Assembly (NCBI GenBank): GCA_001512485.1
Contig: LFRV01000068.1
Coordinates: 6,101 to 52,498, forward strand
Reading direction: 5' to 3'
Source of the DNA: Clostridiales bacterium DTU069
Lineage (GTDB): Bacteria; Bacillota; Clostridia; DSM-8532
Length of the DNA: 46,398 nucleotides
A model generated the notes under the pieces. It was given only the letters and a program-made list of their open reading frames with translations. It was not told the origin of the DNA and did no database searches. The position numbers and the translations under genes were made by a program. Each line of letters begins with the position of its first letter. The first letter of the stretch is position 1. Shown one piece after another: positions 27,447 to 35,623 of this stretch.

Positions 27447-28763
27447 CTAAGCTTTCTTTGCATTCCTTCTGACAGCATCCTTGCCAAGGCGTATCGATTG
27501 GACAAGATGCCTTTTCGCAGGGCATACATACGAACAGCTCCCGCATTCAATACAGTCGAGTATATGAAATTTGTCCAATTCGTTATACCTTCCGGCCATT
27601 ACGAAACGGTTTATCTCATGCGGCAGCAGATTCATAGGGCAAGCCGCCACACACCGCCCGCAGCGTATACATGGGGTTTCCGGCGGGAGATCCCCTTCAT
27701 TTTTGTCAAACGCCAATATCGCATTAGTATTTTTTATAACCGATGTTTCAAGTGAATACTGGGCGATGCCCATCATCGGACCGCCCATCAACACTTTATA
27801 CGGCTTGGACAGGAAACCTCCGGAGAATTCAAAAACATCGCCGATTGAAGTTCCTATTAAAACCTCAACATTTTTTGGTTCCCTTACAACGGGGCCATCA
27901 ACCGTAACCCGTTTTTTAATAAGCGGTATGCCTGTTTCAACGTATTTTGCCATAAATGAAATGCTGTTAACGTTAAATACGAGGCATCCGACATCGGCCG
28001 GAAGTTTACCCGGTGGTACTTTTCTCCCGGTAACCGTATATATCAAAGTTTTTTCAGCACCCTGCGGATAACGGGAGCGGAGCGAATAAACCGATATCCT
28101 GCTGTCATTTTTACTTTTTTCCTTTAAAAGGCTTATCGCTTTCGGCTTATTGTCTTCAATTCCGATAATCGCCCTGGGAATTTCAAGCATATCGAGCACG
28201 AGTTGTATCCCTTTTATAATATACGGCGCAAACTCAATACATTCCCTGTAGTCGGAAGTAATATAGGGTTCGCACTCGGCTCCGTTTATAATTAAATAAT
28301 CAATTTTTTTATCTTTTGGAGGGTTCAGCTTTACATGTGACGGAAAACCTGCTCCTCCGAGCCCTACAAGGCCTGATCCTCTTATAGCCTCAATAAATTG
28401 CTCCCTGTTATTAACAGACGGAGCTTTTATATCTTCAGATAACTCTTGCTTATTATCAGCTTCAATCTCAACCGATATTACCAAATGCCCGCTGGCATAA
28501 AGCATCGGTTCAACCCTTTTTACAATTCCTGAAACACTTGAATGTATCGGAGCGGATATATATGCGTCCGAGTCGCCTATTAACTGCCCTACCTTTACAA
28601 TATCCCCCTTTTTCACTGTTGGACGGCAGGGCGGTCCGCTATGCTGGGCCATCGGAATTATCACCTTTGATGGCGTATCCATTACAACTGTTTCCATTTC
28701 TGCCGTATTTTTACGGTGAGGCACAGCAACACCGCCGGCAAATAGTTTATTTATTAAAAGCAT
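27447..28763 (-). CDS. rnfC: Rnf complex subunit C, NADH-binding
   Basis: Peripheral subunit with the NAD(H) and FMN sites of Rnf. The 438 residues start with the short barrel-sandwich domain (GGVAVPHRKNTAE, KVIIPMAQHSGPPCRPTVKKGDIV), continue with the flavin/NAD domain (GLVGLGGAGFPSHVKL, INGAECEPYITSDYRE) and end with two [4Fe-4S] motifs, CIRCGRCVAACPMNLLP and CIECGSCSYVCPAKR. The usual length is matched. The ATG follows GAGGTGAT. First gene of rnfCDGEAB. The 272-bp gap upstream should contain the promoter, but none could be fixed with confidence. Confidence 0.96.
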   Translation of the reverse strand: MLLINKLFAGGVAVPHRKNTAEMETVVMDTPSKVIIPMAQHSGPPCRPTVKKGDIVKVGQLIGDSDAYISAPIHSSVSGIVKRVEPMLYASGHLVISVEIEADNKQELSEDIKAPSVNNREQFIEAIRGSGLVGLGGAGFPSHVKLNPPKDKKIDYLIINGAECEPYITSDYRECIEFAPYIIKGIQLVLDMLEIPRAIIGIEDNKPKAISLLKEKSKNDSRISVYSLRSRYPQGAEKTLIYTVTGRKVPPGKLPADVGCLVFNVNSISFMAKYVETGIPLIKKRVTVDGPVVREPKNVEVLIGTSIGDVFEFSGGFLSKPYKVLMGGPMMGIAQYSLETSVIKNTNAILAFDKNEGDLPPETPCIRCGRCVAACPMNLLPHEINRFVMAGRYNELDKFHILDCIECGSCSYVCPAKRHLVQSIRLGKDAVRRNAKKA

Positions 28764-29035
28764 TGTATCACCTCATCTTCAATAAAAAATCATTCCATTT
28801 TATTGCATTGCTGAAAAATACCTGTTCCGACAATCAATACTATTACCGTCAAACACAATGGAATAATACCGGCAGGACAGAACCTGCCTATTAATCTTTA
28901 TCAAAACAAAAAAAACGACCAATCACAAAACCTCTATTGCTATATTAACATATGACATGTGTTTTGTGAATATTTTTTTGTTTATTGTATACAAACAACA
29001 AATATGGTTAATACGCCTGTATCAAGGCTTATCGT
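28764..29035. other. 272-bp gap between the hydrogenase-like genes and rnfC
   Basis: AT-rich. It contains the hairpin GGCAGG-ACAGAA-CCTGCC (28871-28888) without a T-run, and a TTGTATACAA palindrome near 28986. Either could belong to a leader or operator for rnfC. No ORF. A redox-regulator (Rex) site was looked for, and only half-matches were seen. Confidence 0.4.
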
Positions 29036-30400
29036 TTATTTTTCCATGCCGGACAAATCAAGATCTAAACTGGATACAATCAGCGGAAGATCTGTAAGCT
29101 CCGCTCCATTCAGACAGCCGGGCAAAAACGAAATATTTACGGTCGTATCATTTCTGAAAAATATATAATCAACAGTATCCTTTTCCAGCTTAACACGCAC
29201 AATCACTTCACCTTCCGCTCCCGGTTCCCTGGCAAGCGCTTCGCCGCTTTTTTTCATTTTGGCTTCCAGTTTCACTTCTCCCTTCGGCATATTTTCAATG
29301 CCCATATCTATTAGCCTGAGAGACTGGGTTAAATCATCGAATTTCAACATAGTACGCGCATAACAATTGCTATCTTCCCGAACCGGTACAGTATAGGGAA
29401 GTTCATCATACGGAAGCTTCGAATATTTTTTCGAATCAACCGCATTCCCCGCCGCACGCGCGAGCCTTCCCGATGCCGTCATCGCAGTTTCGCTGTCAAT
29501 GAAACCTGTCGTTCTTAACCTTTTTGCAATGGCCGCGGTGCTTTCCCATCTCTTCCTTATATTCGCAAGTTCGCTTTCTATTTCCTGCAAAACAGCATTT
29601 GCAGCATAAAAAGTATCCTTAGGGATATCCTTGTTAATGCCTCCTATCCCGATAATCCCGAAAAGAAGCGGGTGACTGCAAATTAATCCCGCGGCTTCAC
29701 GATATAGATTAACAAGCCTGGAAATACGGACACTGTCGCTGTATAACCCAAGGCACCGGGTCGTATTATACAATCCATGCAAATTTGCATTAACACAGCT
29801 CATTTCATTAATAACCAATCTAACCCATTGGGCTTTCTGCGGGATATAAAACCCGTTTATATCCTCGACAGCAGAAGCGAACGCAAGAGATAATGAAATA
29901 CCGTTTGCGCTTGAGACCCTTTCAAGTATATCGGGAATATCCCAAACCTTCCTGCCGGTACACAGTTTTTCAACTTCCCTGTAGTTATAGCCTGTTTCAA
30001 ACGATACTTTTTTTATTACTTCATCTTTCATCAACAGATGGAATAAAACAGGTTCAGTAAGCAGCGGATGAAACGGCCCCCAGTCAATTAATGAATAACC
30101 TTCTTCATCAATCACTTCAACAGATTTTCGATTAAACAGCACCGGAAATCTTTGTTCGATATCGGCTTCCATTCTTTCACCGCGGGGATAAACAAGCGTA
30201 ACCGACGGTATGGCCGTGTTTTCAGAAACAGTAATATCAACGGATTCAAATTGGCCTTCTTTTTCTAACAGATAATTAACAGTAATCTTGTTATTATCTC
30301 CATAAGCCTCAATAAGAAGCAATTCAAACCCCATAGATTTAAAACCGAATAATTTACTCAAAAGCGACGCGCTTCGTTTATCGCTCAAGTTCCGTATCAT
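29036..30400 (-). CDS. [NiFe]-hydrogenase/NuoCD-like large subunit without nickel ligands
   Basis: A 454-residue protein. About the first 90 residues resemble the NuoC/HycE N-terminal domain; the rest, from DWGPFHPLLTEP, resembles the NuoD/HycE large subunit. In true [NiFe] enzymes the nickel is held by two CxxC pairs, in ERICGICS and DPCxxC. Here the first reads ERVSSANGIS and the C-terminal one reads SSLDLDLSGME, so all four Cys are absent and no Ni-Fe site can form. Complex I NuoD has the same loss. ATG 30400 overlaps the small-subunit gene by 23 bp; the longer reading to 30445 lacks a good ribosome site. It probably docks to the small subunit as in Ehr-type complexes. Substrate unknown. 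Confidence 0.82.
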   Translation of the reverse strand: MIRNLSDKRSASLLSKLFGFKSMGFELLLIEAYGDNNKITVNYLLEKEGQFESVDITVSENTAIPSVTLVYPRGERMEADIEQRFPVLFNRKSVEVIDEEGYSLIDWGPFHPLLTEPVLFHLLMKDEVIKKVSFETGYNYREVEKLCTGRKVWDIPDILERVSSANGISLSLAFASAVEDINGFYIPQKAQWVRLVINEMSCVNANLHGLYNTTRCLGLYSDSVRISRLVNLYREAAGLICSHPLLFGIIGIGGINKDIPKDTFYAANAVLQEIESELANIRKRWESTAAIAKRLRTTGFIDSETAMTASGRLARAAGNAVDSKKYSKLPYDELPYTVPVREDSNCYARTMLKFDDLTQSLRLIDMGIENMPKGEVKLEAKMKKSGEALAREPGAEGEVIVRVKLEKDTVDYIFFRNDTTVNISFLPGCLNGAELTDLPLIVSSLDLDLSGMEK

Positions 30401-30830
30401 GATCCCACCCGTCTTTATACTCTTTATAACCGTCTTCAACGACATTTATAACGGCTTCCAGCATCTTGTCCATTTCAGGTATACACCCTCGCACATATGT
30501 ATTAACAGGCAAAACTTTCTCAAGCGGATTAATTCCGTTTTCTTCACTGCGGAACAGGCTTCCCTCGCACGCACACGCTCCCGCAGCGATAACCGCTTTA
30601 GGAGAAGGCATTTTATTATATATTTCTTTTAAATAGTCCGCAGACTTATTATTGATACATCCTGCCACGAATAGAACATCCGCGTGCCTTGGATTACCGG
30701 TTAAAGTTATTCCTTTGCCGGAATCAAGCAGTAACGCGGCCTGAAACTGACGGGCGCAGCCCGTACACCCACCCGCGTTTATAAGCATTACCGATATGCT
30801 TTTGGCCCTTATTCCGTTCAACCAGGACAT
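30378..30830 (-). CDS. Hydrogenase/NuoB-like small subunit with intact proximal [4Fe-4S] site
   Basis: A 150-residue electron-transfer subunit of the EchC/HycG/NuoB family. The four cluster ligands are in place: Cys22 and Cys25 in GGCTGCAR, Cys86 or Cys88 in AGACACEGS, and Cys116 in RGCIPE; GNPRHADVLFVAG is the family core. So electron transfer remains possible even though the partner large subunit has lost its nickel ligands. It starts 13 bp after the HyfC-like gene with AGGAG upstream, and overlaps the large-subunit gene. Confidence 0.88.
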   Translation of the reverse strand: MSWLNGIRAKSISVMLINAGGCTGCARQFQAALLLDSGKGITLTGNPRHADVLFVAGCINNKSADYLKEIYNKMPSPKAVIAAGACACEGSLFRSEENGINPLEKVLPVNTYVRGCIPEMDKMLEAVINVVEDGYKEYKDGWDHDTELER

Positions 30831-30843
30831 TACAACAACTCCT

Positions 30844-31689
30844 TCATAGCATATATAGCCAGATATAATTTATAGCCGGCAATCCTCCAGCCCATATCCA
30901 TGAGTTCATCATAACCTTTTTCCATGGCATTTTCGGTACAACAGCGTTTAGAAGCATCGCGGCAAGATAAAAAACTGCCGAAACCAAGAACGATATCCAG
31001 GGCTGCCACGGCAAAAAGTAAGATATGAGCTTGAGCCAGATGCCTGTTTCAATCCACTGCGTCAATTGAATAACACCAAGGCTTCGCCCGCCATACGGAG
31101 TATATAGTGCCGTATCGAGAAACGACATCGTATTTGCGTTGATACCAAAATCAAAGTACCCTAGATTCCCTTTTATCATCGCTACCGCAAACAAGCCTGT
31201 AGCAACGAGCGGAAGCCTGGCGAGCAAAACATTCCCGGCAGAGTATTGGACCACGAGCGACAACTTAAGCGTTCCAACTGCTTTATATAACGACGCACCC
31301 GCAATCATTAGCGCAAAAGACCATACCGTCAGCCTTGAGATCCCTCTCTGCGCGGCCATTATTCCATATGCTTCCTTTGTGCTGCATGCACCGACAAGAA
31401 TAAACAACTCCATCATAACCAGTCCGGAAAGTACTAAAAGTATATTTTCTCCGGCGGACACAAAGTAAAGGGTTACAAGCGCAAAAAGACATGCTCCGAC
31501 AGGAAACCAGCGTGTCAGAGGGCGATTGTGATAATCCGTTTTTGAAAAGTGCTTGATTAACCTGTATATCGGTTGAAGCGGATACGATCTGTTCTGACCG
31601 GGCACTGCGCTTAATATTAAATTCTCAACCAGATATATAACCGGTACTATGATAACTATACCGATAAACCAAAGGATTACTTCAAGCAT
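30844..31689 (-). CDS. NuoH/HyfC-like membrane subunit
   Basis: A 281-residue integral membrane protein with about eight hydrophobic segments, related to the subunit that links the redox module to the ion-translocating arm in group 4 hydrogenases and complex I. It begins MLEVILWFIGIVIIVPV and has PLQPIYRLIKHFSK in the first loop and GRSLGVIQLTQWIETGIWLK late in the chain. ATG 31689 overlaps the stop of the upstream antiporter-like gene by 13 bp, with GGGGTGG before it; the ORF to 31731 is over-long. Assignment is by gene order and hydrophobic pattern as much as by motif. Confidence 0.75.
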   Translation of the reverse strand: MLEVILWFIGIVIIVPVIYLVENLILSAVPGQNRSYPLQPIYRLIKHFSKTDYHNRPLTRWFPVGACLFALVTLYFVSAGENILLVLSGLVMMELFILVGACSTKEAYGIMAAQRGISRLTVWSFALMIAGASLYKAVGTLKLSLVVQYSAGNVLLARLPLVATGLFAVAMIKGNLGYFDFGINANTMSFLDTALYTPYGGRSLGVIQLTQWIETGIWLKLISYFLPWQPWISFLVSAVFYLAAMLLNAVVPKMPWKKVMMNSWIWAGGLPAINYIWLYML

Positions 31690-33536
31690 GACAACGCCAC
31701 CCCTGTAATTAATGCCGCCAGTGAAATCCACGCTGCTCTAATTATAAACCCCGGATTGGCTCCGGCTGGAATCCATGCGGTAAGCGAATAATGGTAAAAA
31801 ACCCGGGAATCACTGTTACCGGCGTATTCTTCTGCTTTGCCAAACCTGTATATTGCATAGAAACAGGCAGCAAGAATAACAATTACACCACCGGTATAGA
31901 TCAGTCCTTTTCCGGGCTTAAGCATATATAAAAAGCCTTCAAGGTTTGAATACTTCTCAATATTTTCTGCAGGTAAACTGCCCATCGGTATCGGCTGCCG
32001 CCCGAAGTACCGGTAAAGACTGCCGAGTGAAAGGTTTGCCGCTGCTGTAAAAACAAAAAACAACGGCAGAATAACCCGGAATATGACAGGGTAAGTATCA
32101 ATTTCAATGCTTGTTTTGTCTCCGGCGGATAAAAGAACCGACAGCCATCTGAATATCACCGCGGAAACTAAAACCAGCGCCGCAACCGTAAGCAGCATTG
32201 AGACCGGATTATCGGCCAAAAACCTTACAAACAGCAATCTCTGCAGAGCGGAATAAAACGGCGCGAACAGGAACAGCAGCATCGCGGCCGACATGAAAAA
32301 CGTCATCTCCGGCATTTCTCTCCGCAGGTTATACATTTTCTCTACATCCTGTGTTCCCTTTATATATTCCAGTATTGTTATGCATGCAAAAAGAAAAGTG
32401 ACAGTAATTGCTGAAGCGGCAGTGTATCCGACAGTAAAAAACATGCTTTCCCTGCTTATAAAAACCGTTGATATTCCCCATCCGGCGACGGACATTAAAA
32501 TGCCCTGCAATATTTGCGCTGCTTTTCGGGCTACGCACGAATAGTAGGCGCCGCCAACCATAACAAGGCTTCCGAAAATAATAACCAGCGTCAGAATTAC
32601 ATTGTTAACTCCCGTAAGCAGAAATACAAACTTAAGCAAAACCGCAACCGGAGATATAACGGACATAATAAGCGCAGTTATACCGGAAACGGGAGCAGGC
32701 ATCGAAAAAAGTTTATTCCATATGCTTTTATCGGGAACAAGGCATCCGCAGACGATTGCCGATGCAAAAACCATCACGGCAATCAGTACGCGGGATTCTC
32801 CGAAACCGGCATCCAAACCGTTTATTTGTACGGAGCCGGCTTTTTGATAGATAAACGGGATCGAAGCCATCCACACCGTAAGCACGGCCTGTTGAACAAT
32901 ATGCATACCCGCTGCAGGTTTTCGTTCGCTGTTTTGAAACGTTCTCAAAAAAAGTCCGACTGCTATATACATCCACTGCCAGAATAAAAACAAACCCGTG
33001 AAACTGTTAGCTGCGACCAGGCCAGCAAATGCGGCCATCAAAAGAAGAATTCCCGCTTCAATCTGTCTTTCCTGTTTTTTAGCTGCTTTTTTTTGGCTGA
33101 AATATTTCTTAAGATAAATTAACGTTATCGGAATAAAAAACGCAATTATACAAGAACCCGCCAGCAGCAAAACTTTACCGTTATAGTCAAATGTTACGAA
33201 TGGAACGGCCTCTTCCGGCGAGTTTATTATTTCAAATACAGCCAGTATTATTGACTGGGTAAAAGAAAGCACAGATATGATATAATGCTTGTCCAATATT
33301 GAACGAATAAAAACAAAAACTGCGGTTAACAATGTAACCAATTTCCATACAATATGGGGAATATATAAATTAAACATATAGGAAGCCGGATAAACAAACA
33401 AAAACACTGCGGTTAGAAAAAATAAAACGGCGGATATTTCAATAAAAATACGACTTGCCTTTCCCTGCGGGATAAGAAATGATATAAATAAAAGAACTAC
33501 AGGACCAAATACCACACCCAATACAACAAAATCCAT
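31677..33536 (-). CDS. NuoL/HyfB-like antiporter subunit lacking conserved channel residues
   Basis: A 619-residue membrane protein with about 15-16 hydrophobic segments. PAPVSGITALIMS near residues 280-292 corresponds to the PTPVSALIHAATM of NuoL/MrpA/HyfB, and GLFLFWQWMYIA near 181-192 to their WE-containing helix. At the latter site the proton-path Glu is Gln187; the Lys that precedes the PVS motif by about 20 residues falls at Cys263-Gly264-Cys265, and the His of SALIH is absent. A working proton channel of the classic sort is therefore doubtful. It is the first gene of the four-gene cluster. Alternative: a distant family member with shifted residues. Confidence 0.72.
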   Translation of the reverse strand: MDFVVLGVVFGPVVLLFISFLIPQGKASRIFIEISAVLFFLTAVFLFVYPASYMFNLYIPHIVWKLVTLLTAVFVFIRSILDKHYIISVLSFTQSIILAVFEIINSPEEAVPFVTFDYNGKVLLLAGSCIIAFFIPITLIYLKKYFSQKKAAKKQERQIEAGILLLMAAFAGLVAANSFTGLFLFWQWMYIAVGLFLRTFQNSERKPAAGMHIVQQAVLTVWMASIPFIYQKAGSVQINGLDAGFGESRVLIAVMVFASAIVCGCLVPDKSIWNKLFSMPAPVSGITALIMSVISPVAVLLKFVFLLTGVNNVILTLVIIFGSLVMVGGAYYSCVARKAAQILQGILMSVAGWGISTVFISRESMFFTVGYTAASAITVTFLFACITILEYIKGTQDVEKMYNLRREMPEMTFFMSAAMLLFLFAPFYSALQRLLFVRFLADNPVSMLLTVAALVLVSAVIFRWLSVLLSAGDKTSIEIDTYPVIFRVILPLFFVFTAAANLSLGSLYRYFGRQPIPMGSLPAENIEKYSNLEGFLYMLKPGKGLIYTGGVIVILAACFYAIYRFGKAEEYAGNSDSRVFYHYSLTAWIPAGANPGFIIRAAWISLAALITGVALSCLK

Positions 33537-33624
33537 TTACCTTTGGTTCCTTTCAAATTCATACCATAATCATTAAAGATTATATCTCTTTTTATCCATT
33601 TACTCAAGACCAATTCCTTTTCCT

Positions 33625-33801
33625 TCAGCGGCCTTTTACTTTATGGTCGCCATCCTTTGCCATGTTTTTCAACACTTTGATCACATCATCTGCGACCGTA
33701 TTCATAACAAAATTCTTTTTGCGGTTCCTGACCGAATACTGCATATTCTCTTTATTCGAAGCTTGTGCCGGAACATCGGACAAAAGCTCGCGGGCAGACA
33801 T
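33625..33801 (-). CDS. Possible small basic protein coupled to rlmB
   Basis: A 58-codon ORF starting one base after the rlmB stop (TAG-G-ATG). The product, beginning MSARELLSDVPAQ and ending DGDHKVKGR, is polar and basic (RNRKKNF in the middle), with no membrane segment. The start has only a weak AGG-rich region before it, so translation would rely on coupling. I do not recognise a family. The longer reading to 33852 overlaps rlmB by 50 bp and is less likely. It could be chance. Confidence 0.35.
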   Translation of the reverse strand: MSARELLSDVPAQASNKENMQYSVRNRKKNFVMNTVADDVIKVLKNMAKDGDHKVKGR

Positions 33802-33802
33802 C

Positions 33803-34627
33803 CTAATGCCTATAGCCTGCTTCCTCCCTTTTCCTTGCTGCTTGGAATACAATCAGCGCTGCAGCAGTTGCGGCATTCAAAGAGTTTATTTTCCCGTATA
33901 GCGGTATTCTTACCAGTATATCGCAGTTTTCTTTTACAAGACGGCTGATTCCGTTTCCTTCGCTTCCTATTACGATTGCCGTAGGGTGTAAATAATCATA
34001 TTCGTAATATATCGTTTCGCCTTGCATATCCGCTCCAATAATCCAAAAACCGGACTTTTTCAAATCATTTATTACCCTTGTTAAATTTGTCACTTTTGAG
34101 ATCGGGATATGTTCCGCGGCTCCGGCTGCAACTTTTGCCACAACAGGCGACAATAACGCCGAGCGCTTTTTCGGCAGGATAATGCCATCGACGCCGGCGC
34201 ATTCCGCGGTTCTGATTATTGCTCCAAGATTGTTCGGATCGGTAATACCGTCAAGTATTAGTATTAATGGAGGATGACCGGCCGTTTCAGCTGTTTTGAC
34301 AATATCCGAAATATCAACATAATCCACTGCCGCAGCTTCGGCAATAACACCCTGATGCCCGCGCGTAACCGACATTCTGTCCAGTTTATCCTTATCGAGA
34401 AACGTAATGACGATTCCCCGTTCCCGAGCATTTGCATAAATCTTTTTTAACACCGGGTCATTCATATTCTTTTCAATATAGATTTTGTTAATCGGTCGTT
34501 CTGCCCGGAAAGCCTCAATAACGGCATTCTTGCCTTCAATCCTTCCTGTTTCGCCAGCATCTTTGCCGGCCATCGGAGTTTCTTTCGCGGCAGTTCTTTT
34601 AGAGGGATATCTATCACTTGTTTTCAC
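33803..34627 (-). CDS. rlmB: 23S rRNA 2'-O-methyltransferase of the RlmB/TrmH family
   Basis: SPOUT-class methyltransferase expected to modify G2251 of 23S rRNA. An N-terminal substrate-binding domain (RIEGKNAVIEAFRAERPINKIYIEK) is followed by the knotted catalytic domain with LDGITDPNNLGAIIRTAECAGVDGIILP, IGSEGNGISRLVKENCD and IPLYGKINSLNAATAAALIVFQA, the three TrmH motifs. The start is uncertain: GTG 34627 is nine bases after AAGGTG, GTG 34639 is too close to that site, and ATG 34573 is also possible. It overlaps the end of mrnC and follows it as in many Firmicutes (cysS-mrnC-rlmB). Confidence 0.92.
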   Translation of the reverse strand: MKTSDRYPSKRTAAKETPMAGKDAGETGRIEGKNAVIEAFRAERPINKIYIEKNMNDPVLKKIYANARERGIVITFLDKDKLDRMSVTRGHQGVIAEAAAVDYVDISDIVKTAETAGHPPLILILDGITDPNNLGAIIRTAECAGVDGIILPKKRSALLSPVVAKVAAGAAEHIPISKVTNLTRVINDLKKSGFWIIGADMQGETIYYEYDYLHPTAIVIGSEGNGISRLVKENCDILVRIPLYGKINSLNAATAAALIVFQAARKREEAGYRH

Positions 34628-35045
34628 TATCAACCGCACCTTCCTGTTCTATAATTCCGGCCGCCGCATTCATCAGCTTGTTCAGGCGCCCATAATTACC
34701 GGTTAGGTAAAGATAACCCAAAACTGTTTCTAAAGCAGTCGCATGCCTGTAATCAGTCATATCGGCGTTTTTGGGAACAGTAGCCGGGTTTGAGTTTCTG
34801 CCGCGCCTGAAAATCTTCTTTTCTTCATCATCCAGCATATCATAAAGGCGTAACGCAATTCTTCCCTGAGCTTCCGCTTTGACATAGCTTGTCGCTTTAA
34901 TATGCATTTTATGCGGTGACTCGTTTTTCCTCATCGCGAGCCGGCTTCTTATGAAAAGATCAAATACGGAATCTCCTACGAAAGCCAACATCAACGGCGA
35001 TAGTTGTTTTATATGTTTTAAGGAGTTTTCGTCAACAGCATTCAT
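34614..35045 (-). CDS. mrnC: Mini-ribonuclease III
   Basis: RNase III catalytic domain without the dsRNA-binding domain; in B. subtilis it matures 23S rRNA. The 143-residue length matches. SPLMLAFVGDSVFDLFIRSRL has the catalytic Asp, and the later TALETVLGYLYLTGN holds the second acidic cluster; HIKATSYVKAEAQ is also characteristic. The start ATG is preceded by TATAGGGAA. Overlaps rlmB. Confidence 0.94.
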   Translation of the reverse strand: MNAVDENSLKHIKQLSPLMLAFVGDSVFDLFIRSRLAMRKNESPHKMHIKATSYVKAEAQGRIALRLYDMLDDEEKKIFRRGRNSNPATVPKNADMTDYRHATALETVLGYLYLTGNYGRLNKLMNAAAGIIEQEGAVDSENK

Positions 35046-35369
35046 TTCCCTATACCCATAAACCTATGCTATTTAAAACTAAAACAGCGGAAGAAACTGC
35101 ATATAAGACACTTTCTGCCCCGTTATAAATGATTTTACTTTATCAACCGGTACTAATCAAGGATAAAAGCATTTGACTCACCGGTTTTAAATAAACATAA
35201 CGCTCATATTCCTTATTTGACAAAAAAACCGCTTTTATGATGTTGATCTTTACATAACAATTGATCAACCGCAAAACCGGCTGTACGAATGTTTATAAAG
35301 CAATGCCCGGTTATCGGCGTATCTCGAAATATATAGAATATACAAACATAAAGTTTTTATGCAGAAAAT

Positions 35370-35444
35370 TTATGTGTATTTTGTCACTTGTTTTGCATAT
35401 GCGTTAAATCTTATAATAAATACGTACACTGATACTTTTAACAT
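35370..35444 (-). CDS. Candidate 24-residue peptide with strong ribosome site
   Basis: ATG 35444 is preceded at seven bases by GAAAGGAGG, a near-perfect match to the anti-Shine-Dalgarno. The peptide begins MLKVSVYVFIIRF, a short hydrophobic stretch, and ends KQVTKYT. A possible plus-strand transcript covers its ribosome site (see the next entry). The pattern resembles type I toxin genes but matches none that I can name. It may also be a spurious ORF. Confidence 0.35.
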   Translation of the reverse strand: MLKVSVYVFIIRFNAYAKQVTKYT

Positions 35445-35518
35445 ACTTTTACCTCCTTTCTTTTATAAATAAAAAATTTTTATATAATCGGAGTCAATAG
35501 CTCCGATTTTTTTCTTTT
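35388..35518 (+). ncRNA. Candidate antisense small RNA with terminator
   Basis: Plus-strand TTGTTT (35388-35393) and TATAAT (35412-35417), spacer 18 bp, would start a transcript near 35424. A clear terminator follows: AATCGGAG (35486-35493), a seven-base loop, CTCCGATT, then a T-run to 35518. The roughly 95-base RNA would be complementary to the ribosome site and start codon of the 24-codon minus-strand ORF (it contains ACCTCCTTTC). The terminator is visible in the sequence; promoter and antisense role are inference. Confidence 0.4.
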
Positions 35519-35623
35519 CATTTATTAATTTTAAGCCTGATTGTTAAATCCATTTGCATGGTGTACACTATAATTAAGTTTTCGCAGAAGACATACTATC
35601 CGTTTTCGGGAGGAGCAGAAATA

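Larger units (their letters stand above)
35046..35557. other. 512-bp gap between divergent mrnC and the polysaccharide genes
   Basis: AT-rich and mostly without recognised features to 35369. From 35370 to 35518 it holds a 24-codon minus-strand ORF with a very strong ribosome site, a possible plus-strand promoter and a plus-strand terminator, listed separately. The promoters for mrnC (-) and the CapK-like gene (+) should be in this stretch, but I could not place them. Confidence 0.5.

Noticed and set aside
28981-29035. Rex (NADH-sensing) operator before rnfC
   Set aside because: Only a TTGTGAA half-site and an unrelated TTGTATACAA palindrome were found; no full TTGTGAAnnnnTTCACAA.
29036-30400. 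Functional [NiFe] hydrogenase large subunit
   Set aside because: Both nickel-binding CxxC pairs are missing at the expected places.
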